DNA of 50,367 nucleotides from positions 1 through 50,367 of the forward strand of contig JAFUYM010000028.1 in NCBI GenBank assembly GCA_017470525.1, written 5' to 3'. This document shows, piece after piece, positions 44,455 to 50,367 of the stretch (positions are counted from its first letter, which is position 1; the number at the start of each line of letters is the position of its first letter). Source of the DNA: Bacteroidaceae bacterium (GTDB lineage: Bacteria > Bacteroidota > Bacteroidia > Bacteroidales > Bacteroidaceae). A model generated the notes under the pieces. The model saw only the letters and a list, made by a program, of their open reading frames with translations, made no database searches and had not been told where the DNA came from. Made by a program: the position numbers and the translations under genes.

Positions 44455-45468
44455 ATGAAATATCTGAAGACATTATCACTTGTCGCTCTTGCCATGTTGG
44501 CAGTGTCGTGCGACAACAAGAGTGCAGACAAGGCTGGAGAAGCCCAGCAAGAGAAAGTGCAGGTGAAAATCGCTAAGGTGACCAGCGAGAGCATCCCGCA
44601 GACAGAGACTTACACCGCTACAGTGGAGAGCGACGTGAAGAACAACATTGCCCCCAACACCCCCTACCGCATCGAGCGCATCTACGTGGATGTAGGCGAC
44701 CATGTGCGCAAAGGTCAGGTGCTCGTACAGTTAGATGCCAGCAACTTGCAGCAACTGAAACTCCAGTTGGAGAACCAGAAGGTGGAGTTTGGGCGTACCT
44801 CACAACTCTATCAGGTTGGTGGTGTCAGCAAGGCAGAATACGATGTGGCAAAAATGCAGTTGGACGTCTATTCCACCCAATACAAGCAGTTAGTGGAAAA
44901 CACCCAACTCGTGGCACCCATCAGCGGTGTGGTCACAGCTCGCAACTACGATGATGGCGACATGTATGGCGGCAACCCCATCCTCACCATCGAGCAGACC
45001 AACCCCGTCAAGGTGCTCGTGAACATCTCCGAAACCTACTACAAGCAAGTCTATAAGGGCATGCCTTTTGACATTGCGCTGGATGCCTATGACGGTGAGA
45101 CCTTCTACGGCAAAGTCACCATCGTCTATCCGACCGTTGACCAGACCACCCACACCTTCCCCGTGGAAGTCACCATCAGCAACCCCGAACAGAAAGTCCG
45201 TCCAGGCATGTTCGCACGAGCCACCGTCAACTTCGGCGACCAAGAGCACGTGGTGGTGCCCGACGAGGCACTCGTCAAGCAGATAGGTGCAGGAGACCGC
45301 TATGTCTATGTATATAAGAATGGCAAAGTCTCCTACAACAAGGTGGAACTGGGCAAGCATCTTGGCGACAAATACGAGATACTCAGCGGTGTGCAGTCAG
45401 GCGACGACGTCGTGATAGCCGGACAGAGCCGACTCGCTAACGGTAAAGAAGTGGAAGTGGTAAAATAA
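44455..45468 (+). CDS. RND efflux periplasmic adaptor subunit, lipoprotein
   Basis: 337 residues with lipobox LAVSC (Cys19). Lipoyl halves at YRIERIYVDVGDHVRKGQVL and LVAPISGVVTARNYDDGD flank a short helical hairpin; a beta-barrel and membrane-proximal domain follow (PVEVTISNPEQKVRPGMFA). It joins the RND pump to TolC. Part of the operon starting at 43099. Confidence 0.9.
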   Translation: MKYLKTLSLVALAMLAVSCDNKSADKAGEAQQEKVQVKIAKVTSESIPQTETYTATVESDVKNNIAPNTPYRIERIYVDVGDHVRKGQVLVQLDASNLQQLKLQLENQKVEFGRTSQLYQVGGVSKAEYDVAKMQLDVYSTQYKQLVENTQLVAPISGVVTARNYDDGDMYGGNPILTIEQTNPVKVLVNISETYYKQVYKGMPFDIALDAYDGETFYGKVTIVYPTVDQTTHTFPVEVTISNPEQKVRPGMFARATVNFGDQEHVVVPDEALVKQIGAGDRYVYVYKNGKVSYNKVELGKHLGDKYEILSGVQSGDDVVIAGQSRLANGKEVEVVK

Positions 45469-45472
45469 AGGC

Positions 45473-45631
45473 AGACCCTCTCCCCCAATTCCTCCTCCCC
45501 CATCATGGGGAGGGAGACCATGCGGGGTGCAGGCTAAGTAATTAATAACAATAAAAAATCACCCTCAGTAAGAAACTGTCCGCTTGGCACTCCCCATTAC
45601 GGGGGAGAAGTCCGTAGGACAGAGAGGGTCT
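45473..45631. repeat. Inverted-repeat element between adaptor and pump genes
   Basis: Ends AGACCCTCTC (45473-45482) and GAGAGGGTCT (45622-45631) are exact inverted repeats. Inside are two smaller hairpins (CTCCCC...GGGGAG near 45504-45522 and CTCCCCATTACGGGGGAG near 45590). It begins four bases after the adaptor stop and ends seven bases before the pump ATG. It looks like a MITE-type insertion tolerated within an operon. Confidence 0.6.
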
Positions 45632-45637
45632 TCTAAT

Positions 45638-48600
45638 ATGAGTCTATACGAAGGTGCGGTCAAACGACCGATTATGACAAGTCTCTGCTTCCTGGCAGTA
45701 ATTATATTGGGTCTCTTCTCAGCCCTCAAGTTGCCGATAGACCTCTACCCGGACATCGACACGAACACCATCATGATCATGACCTATTACACAGGTGCCA
45801 GTGCAGAAGACATCGAGAACAATGTGACCCGTCCGTTGGAGAACACGCTCAACTCAGTCGAGCACCTCAAGCACGTGACGAGCAACAGCCGTGAAAATGT
45901 GTCCGTGATCACCCTGGAGTTTGAATACGGCCACGACATCGATGCCTTGACCAACGATGTGCGAGACAAACTGGACATGGTGTCCAACTCCTTGCCAGAC
46001 GAGGCGCAGACACCCATCCTGTTCAAGTTCTCCACCGACATGATTCCAATCCTGATCCTATCCGTTCAGGCGCAAGAGTCACAGCAGGCACTCTACAAGA
46101 TACTCGACGACAATGTGGCAAACCCCTTGGCACGTATCGACGGAGTGGGAACAGTCAGCATCTCAGGTGCTCCCCAGCGTGAAATCAACATCTACATGGA
46201 CCCCCAGAAGATGGAAGCCTACAACCTGAGTCCTATCCAGGTGGCAAGCGCCATCTCGGCTGAGAACCGCAACGTGACCAACGGAACCATCGATGTCGGC
46301 ACACAGACCTTCACCGTCCGCGTCGAAGGCGAGTTCGACGACCCCCGGCAGATGCTCGACGTGGTCGTGGGTTCCTACAACGGCGTGAACGTCTATCTGC
46401 GCGATGTGGCACGAGTCGTCGACAATGTCGAGGAACGTTCCCAGCGCACCTTCACCAACGGGGTGCAGGGAGCCATCGTGATCATCCAGAAGCAGAGCGG
46501 CGCCAACTCCGTGGAGATTTCCAACAAGGTGATGGACATGCTGCCCACCTTGCAGAAGAACCTCCCCTCCGACGTCAAACTCGGCATCATCGTCAACACC
46601 TCCGAAAACATCATGAACACCATAGGCTCTCTGCGCGAGACCATCACCTTCGCCATGATATTCGTGGCACTCATCGTGTTCATCTTCCTCGGTCGTTGGC
46701 GAGCCACCACCATCATCGTCATCACCATCCCTATGTCGTTGATAGCCTCCTTCATCTACCTCTACGGTTCGGGCGGCTCCTTCAACATGATATCCCTCTC
46801 GTGTCTCTCCATCGCCATCGGTAACGTCGTCGACGATGCCATTGTGGTGCTGGAGAACGTGACCACCCATATTGAACGAGGCTCCGACCCAAAACAGGCG
46901 GCAGTCCATGCCACCAACGAGGTCGCCATCTCCGTGATAGCCTCCACCCTCACCATGATAGCCGTGTTCTTCCCCCTCACCATGGTGACCGGCATGTCAG
47001 GTGTGCTCTTCAAGCAGTTAGGCTGGATGATGTGCGTCATCATGACCATCTCCACCACCAGTGCCCTCTCCTTCACCCCGATGCTCTGTTCGCAGATGCT
47101 CCGCCTCCAGAAGAAGCAGAGCAAAGCCTTCAAGACCTTCTATGGACCCATCGGGCGGGCACTCGACAACCTCGACACCTGGTATGAGAAACGCATCAAC
47201 TGGGCAGTCCGTCATCGTTGGACCATCGTGGCAGGCAGTGTCGGACTCTTCGTCCTCAGTCTTGCCATCGCAGGCATCGTGGGCATCAAGAGCGAGTTCT
47301 TCCCAGCCAACGACAACGGTCGTGTCGGCATCACCCTCCAGTTGCCCATCGGCACCCGTGTGGAGAAGTCAGAAGCGATAGCCAAGAGCCTCGTCGAGAA
47401 GTGGCGCCAGCGCTATGGCGACGACATGCAGTCCTGCAACTTCACCGTCGGTCAGGCAGGCGACAACAACACCTTCGCCTCGCTCTCCGACAACGGCACC
47501 CACATCATCTCCTACAACATCATGATGGTGCCCTCCAACAAACGTGCCAAAGGCTTGGCAGCCATCTGTGACGAGATGCGAGCCGACCTCAAGCAGATAC
47601 CCGAACTGGCAAAATACCAGGTCAACCTCGGAGGAAACCAAGGCGGTCGAGGCATGGGTGGACAATCCACAGCCACCTTCGAAATCTACGGCTACGACCT
47701 CGATGCCACACGCGACGTTGCCGAACAGATGGCAGCCAAGTTCCGTGCCAACGAGATGATCACCCAGATCAACATCTCCCGTTCCGACTTCCAGCCAGAA
47801 ATCGTCGTCGATTTCGACCGCGACAAGTTAGCACAGGAAGGCATCGGGCTCACCACCGCTGCCTCTGCCGTTCGCGCCCTCATCTACGGCGCACAGCAGA
47901 GTTACTACCGTGAGGACGGTGAGGAGTACGACATCAAAGTGCGCTACGAGCCCACTGCACGTGTCTCCATCGAAGACATCGAAAACATGGTCATCCCCAA
48001 TGCTAAAGGTCAGAATGTCCGCATCCGCGATATTGCCAAGGTGAAGGAGAGCGCCATCCCCCCCACCATCGAGCGTAAAGACCGTCAGCGCATCGTCACC
48101 GTCAATGCCGTGCTGGCAGACGGCTATGCCCTCTCCGACGGTGTCGCACTTGGCGAATCCTTCTACGACGAGATGGACATCCCCAACGGCGTGACCATCC
48201 AGGTGGCAGGTTCCTACGAAGACCAGCAAGACTCCAACCGCGACCTCGGCACCCTCGGCGTGCTCATCATCATCCTGGTGTTCATCGTCATTGCCGCACA
48301 GTTCGAGTCCCTCACATACCCCTTCATCATCATCCTCTCCGTGCCATTCGCCTTCTCGGGCATCATCCTGGCACTCGTCCTGACAGGCACCAACCTCAAC
48401 ATCATGTCCATGCTCGGAGGCATCATGCTCATCGGTATCGTGGTGAAGAACGGTATTGTGCTCATCGACTACACCCAACTCCTGCGCGAGCGAGGCATCG
48501 GACTCATCCGTGCCTCCGTCATGGCTGCCCGTTCCCGTCTGCGCCCCATCCTCATGACCTCCCTCACCACCATCCTCGGCATGGTGCCAATGGCAGTCAG

Positions 48601-48880
48601 TCAGGGAGTCGGAGCCGAGATGTGGCGTCCCCTCGGTGTGTCAGTCATCGGCGGTCTGACCGTCTCCACCATCCTCACCCTCATCTACGTGCCCTCCATG
48701 TTCTGCATCTTCGGAGCCGTAGGAGTGAAGCGCCAGCGCCGCAAACTCAAGGAGAAGCGCGAACTCGAAGCCTACTGGCGCGAGCACAAGGCAGAAGAAA
48801 TGCTCACCAACACCCGCACCAGCGTGATGGAAAAGAACGCACAGCGCGCAATCAATAACTTTAGAGACGAAAAGCAATGA
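45638..48880 (+). CDS. RND family efflux pump, inner-membrane permease
   Basis: 1080 residues, usual for HAE1-type pumps. The start MSLYEGAVKRPIMTSLCFLA is the first membrane helix. Mid-protein blocks include IFLGRWRATTIIVITIPMSL and AIGNVVDDAIVVLENVTTH, with the acidic proton-relay residues on helix 4, and a second transporter half with MLGGIMLIGIVVKNGIVLID. Two large periplasmic loops are present. It would pump small hydrophobic or amphiphilic compounds out through TolC using the proton gradient; substrate unknown. The start at 45638 follows the family N-terminus. The gene is rich in C-ending codons. Confidence 0.93.
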   Translation: MSLYEGAVKRPIMTSLCFLAVIILGLFSALKLPIDLYPDIDTNTIMIMTYYTGASAEDIENNVTRPLENTLNSVEHLKHVTSNSRENVSVITLEFEYGHDIDALTNDVRDKLDMVSNSLPDEAQTPILFKFSTDMIPILILSVQAQESQQALYKILDDNVANPLARIDGVGTVSISGAPQREINIYMDPQKMEAYNLSPIQVASAISAENRNVTNGTIDVGTQTFTVRVEGEFDDPRQMLDVVVGSYNGVNVYLRDVARVVDNVEERSQRTFTNGVQGAIVIIQKQSGANSVEISNKVMDMLPTLQKNLPSDVKLGIIVNTSENIMNTIGSLRETITFAMIFVALIVFIFLGRWRATTIIVITIPMSLIASFIYLYGSGGSFNMISLSCLSIAIGNVVDDAIVVLENVTTHIERGSDPKQAAVHATNEVAISVIASTLTMIAVFFPLTMVTGMSGVLFKQLGWMMCVIMTISTTSALSFTPMLCSQMLRLQKKQSKAFKTFYGPIGRALDNLDTWYEKRINWAVRHRWTIVAGSVGLFVLSLAIAGIVGIKSEFFPANDNGRVGITLQLPIGTRVEKSEAIAKSLVEKWRQRYGDDMQSCNFTVGQAGDNNTFASLSDNGTHIISYNIMMVPSNKRAKGLAAICDEMRADLKQIPELAKYQVNLGGNQGGRGMGGQSTATFEIYGYDLDATRDVAEQMAAKFRANEMITQINISRSDFQPEIVVDFDRDKLAQEGIGLTTAASAVRALIYGAQQSYYREDGEEYDIKVRYEPTARVSIEDIENMVIPNAKGQNVRIRDIAKVKESAIPPTIERKDRQRIVTVNAVLADGYALSDGVALGESFYDEMDIPNGVTIQVAGSYEDQQDSNRDLGTLGVLIIILVFIVIAAQFESLTYPFIIILSVPFAFSGIILALVLTGTNLNIMSMLGGIMLIGIVVKNGIVLIDYTQLLRERGIGLIRASVMAARSRLRPILMTSLTTILGMVPMAVSQGVGAEMWRPLGVSVIGGLTVSTILTLIYVPSMFCIFGAVGVKRQRRKLKEKRELEAYWREHKAEEMLTNTRTSVMEKNAQRAINNFRDEKQ

Positions 48881-49170
48881 AATCAATATTTGTAGCATAC
48901 GACCAGGCACATCACGAAAACGTGATAGAAGCCCTCAACGACACCAACGTTCGTGGATACACCTTCTTCGAGCAGACAGGCGGTCGGGGCACCAAAGGCG
49001 GCGACCCCCATCTGGGCAGTCACGCATGGCCCTCCATGAACAGTTCCATCCTCACCGTAGTCGACGACGAGAAAGTGCAGCCCCTGCTCGCCCGCCTCAA
49101 GAAACTCGACGACGACAACCCCATGCTCGGACTCCGCGCCTTCGTGTGGAACGTCGAGCAAAGCATCTGA
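48877..49170 (+). CDS. PII-like small protein at the end of the RND operon
   Basis: 97 residues. IFVAYDQAHHENVIEALND, GYTFFEQTGGRGTKGG, LGSHAWPSMNSSILTVVDDE and LGLRAFVWNVEQSI fit the ferredoxin-like fold and loop pattern of GlnB/PII-related proteins. It lacks the classic tyrosine-bearing T-loop of GlnB, so nitrogen sensing is not implied. Its ATG overlaps the pump stop (ATGA), which ties its synthesis to the pump and suggests a regulatory or nucleotide-sensing subunit. Confidence 0.72.
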   Translation: MKSIFVAYDQAHHENVIEALNDTNVRGYTFFEQTGGRGTKGGDPHLGSHAWPSMNSSILTVVDDEKVQPLLARLKKLDDDNPMLGLRAFVWNVEQSI

Positions 49171-49177
49171 CAACCGG

Positions 49178-49234
49178 ACCCGAGGGGTACGGCACACCAT
49201 ACCCGAGGAGTACGCCATCCCGTACCCCTCGGGT
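49178..49234. repeat. Three-part palindrome with competing stems
   Basis: ACCCGAGGGGTACGG (49178-49192) is an exact inverted repeat of 49220-49234. A middle copy (49199-49214) can pair with the same right arm with one mismatch, so two folds exclude each other. It lies eight bases after the PII-like gene. Confidence 0.6.
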
Positions 49235-49269
49235 ATGCCTTCTTATAACGTGAGTCGGCACACCATAAA

Positions 49270-49307
49270 ATGAGGGCACATCATTTTGAAGAATGATGTG
49301 CCCTCAT
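49270..49307. terminator. Strong hairpin between the RND operon and tRNA-Val
   Basis: Perfect 16-bp stem (49270-49285 with 49292-49307, ATGAGGGCACATCATT) and a six-base loop, between convergent units. No long T run on either side, so it may work as a bidirectional stop or RNA-end protector. Confidence 0.55.
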
Positions 49308-49350
49308 CATTATGAGATGCCATAAAATGGATGTCTTTTTCGTAGAAAGG

Positions 49351-49425
49351 TAGGGACGATCGGGTTCGAACCGATGACCTCTGCAATGTGACTGCAGCGC
49401 TCTAAACCAACTGGGCTACGCCCCT
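49351..49425 (-). tRNA. tRNA-Val (CAC)
   Basis: Minus strand: acceptor AGGGGCG/CGTCCCT with one G-U pair, anticodon stem CTGCA/TGCAG around GTCACAT (anticodon CAC), T-loop TTCGAAC. CCA not fully encoded. A TAACTTTG box lies upstream at 49445-49452. Confidence 0.9.
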
Positions 49426-49600
49426 GTCCTTCTCATTTGTGCTGCAAAGTTACGCATTTCTCCCGAAACCACCATCATTTTTCCCAACTTTTTTATCCCA
49501 CATCCCCACTTTCTTCCCATATTCCCATCGATAACCAGGCGGATAGGTGGCAAAGCGCACAAAAATCCAGCAGAAATATGGAGGATTGAAATTAAATGAT

Positions 49601-49608
49601 TAACTTTG
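49601..49608 (+). promoter_or_regulatory. -7 box TAACTTTG before the rhuM fragment
   Basis: TAACTTTG 21 bases before the ATG at 49629; no -33 TTG at 19-21 bases upstream. Confidence 0.45.
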
Positions 49609-49628
49609 TGGGCAAAACTCAATGAGAT

Positions 49629-49949
49629 ATGGTAAAACGACACGAGATAAGAAATAGTACGGCAGAGTTCCTGATTTTTCAAGTGGAAACTCAAGCAGAT
49701 GGAGTGGAAGTGATATATGCAGATGAAACTATCTGGTGCACTCAGAAGGCAATGGCAACACTCTTTAATGTAGGGGTTCCAGCCATCAGTAAGCATCTAG
49801 CTCATGCATTTGCGACAGGTGAACTTACAGAAAGCGCAACTATTTCCAAAATGGAAACAGTTCGTCAAGAGGGCAACAGAGAAGTGAAACGTATGGTCGA
49901 AATGTACAGCCTTGATGCTATTATTGCTGTTGGTTATCGTGTGTTGTGA
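49629..49949 (+). pseudogene. RhuM family protein, 5' fragment cut off by the CRISPR array
   Basis: 106 residues, against about 330 for full RhuM proteins. The N-terminal conserved block is intact: YADETIWCTQKAMATLFNVG, then ISKHLAHAFATGEL and GNREVKRMVEMYSLDAIIAVGYRV. Family members continue from GYRV into a conserved stretch ending in FRIWAT, but here the next codons are TTG TGA, the first bases of CRISPR repeat 1. Everything up to GYRV looks normal. RhuM-family proteins are common in mobile or defence islands and their biochemical role is unclear. Either the array was joined to the gene by recombination, or the contig is chimeric at the repeat. Confidence 0.82.
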
Positions 49950-50367
49950 ATTGCTGACAAATTAGTATCTTTGCATTATCATAAACAACGTTCACGCCTT
50001 GCTGTGACGAGGACGAGCAGTTGTGAATTGCTGACAAATTAGTATCTTTGCATTATCATAAACAACTCCAACCAACCGTCATCGCCTTCTTTCAGTTGTG
50101 AATTGCTGACAAATTAGTATCTTTGCATTATCATAAACAACGCAAAACCCGCAATGCCCGACAGGGGTAGAGTTGTGAATTGCTGACAAATTAGTATCTT
50201 TGCATTATCATAAACAACAATATAAAATTCCACAAAAGCTACAACAATGTTGTGAATTGCTGACAAATTAGTATCTTTGCATTATCATAAACAACCTACA
50301 TGGCGGGGCTGTCGGTGAAGGAGCGGTTGTGAATTGCTGACAAATTAGTATCTTTGCATTATCATAA
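49943..50367 (+). CRISPR. CRISPR array, 47-base repeat, five complete and one partial repeat
   Basis: Repeats start GTTGTGAATTGCTGAC and end CATTATCATAAACAAC: 49943-49989, 50020-50066, 50095-50141, 50172-50218, 50249-50295, and 50326-50367 (42 of 47 bases, cut by the window end). All complete copies are identical. Spacers are 30, 28, 30, 30 and 30 bases and unrelated to each other. Length and sequence resemble the type II-C (Cas9) repeats of Bacteroides and Prevotella, which start GTTGTGAATT and contain TTAGTATCTTTG. No cas gene or tracrRNA is within the window. Each repeat holds TTG (positions 2-4), 19 bases, TATCTTTG (24-31), a consensus Bacteroidota promoter directed into the next spacer. 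Confidence 0.96.

Noticed and set aside
46163-46909. Minus-strand open frame of 248 codons inside the RND pump gene
   Set aside because: Mirror of C-rich codons in the pump gene, giving an implausible Asp/His/Gly/Val-rich protein.

Overview
The window reads as chromosomal DNA of a member of the Bacteroidales, most likely Prevotella or a close relative. The evidence is the repeated Bacteroidota promoter pattern (TTTG or TTG, 19-20 bases, TAnnTTTG) in front of genes on both strands, a bifunctional fucokinase/GDP-fucose pyrophosphorylase (Fkp), a hybrid two-component-type regulator beside a xylanase, secreted proteins ending in the short 'LSG/LAG...KGIYI..NGK' tail common in Prevotella, and a 47-base CRISPR repeat of the Bacteroidota type II-C kind. 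The last bases lie inside a CRISPR repeat, so the window probably ends where a contig broke.

Layout. 1-4.2 kb: C-terminal remnant of a hybrid regulator and a GH30-GH43 xylan-degrading fusion. 4.2-4.9 kb: an interspersed repeat and tRNA-Leu/tRNA-fMet. 4.9-10.8 kb: RlpA, an operon with ABC-F, an EFR1 ferredoxin-flavodoxin and a DUF1460 protein, a FlK-like thioesterase, small proteins, and a secreted PNPOx-fold protein. 10.8-18.8 kb: a six-gene minus-strand operon for an NHLM-type peptide exporter (STAS protein, anchored adaptor, C39 peptidase-ABC, second ABC, lipoprotein adaptor, TolC) with no visible precursor peptide. 19-28.4 kb: tRNA-Lys, fkp, AI-2E-type permease, rsmI, a coiled-coil lipoprotein, and TetR-fabG-rluA. 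28.4-36.5 kb: cyclophilin, a small histidine kinase, an operon of metA, a U32 peptidase and a membrane lipoprotein, then thiD-leuB. 36.7-42.4 kb: GH35 beta-galactosidase, a large binding-type secreted protein and an AraC regulator. 43-49.2 kb: an RND efflux operon ending in a PII-like protein. 49.3-50.4 kb: tRNA-Val, a rhuM gene cut off in mid-domain, and a CRISPR array starting exactly at the cut.

Most unusual points: (1) every CRISPR repeat carries a consensus Bacteroidota promoter pointing into the next spacer, and the array has no leader because it abuts a truncated rhuM; (2) the NHLM exporter has an intact leader peptidase but no substrate gene; (3) two interspersed repeat families lie in intergenic gaps, one of about 225 bases (two full copies and one partial) and one of 66 bases (two copies, 64/66 identical, opposite orientation); (4) at least two promoter-terminator cassettes without an ORF look like small RNA genes.

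All calls come from reading the sequence and from memory of protein families; no database search was run.
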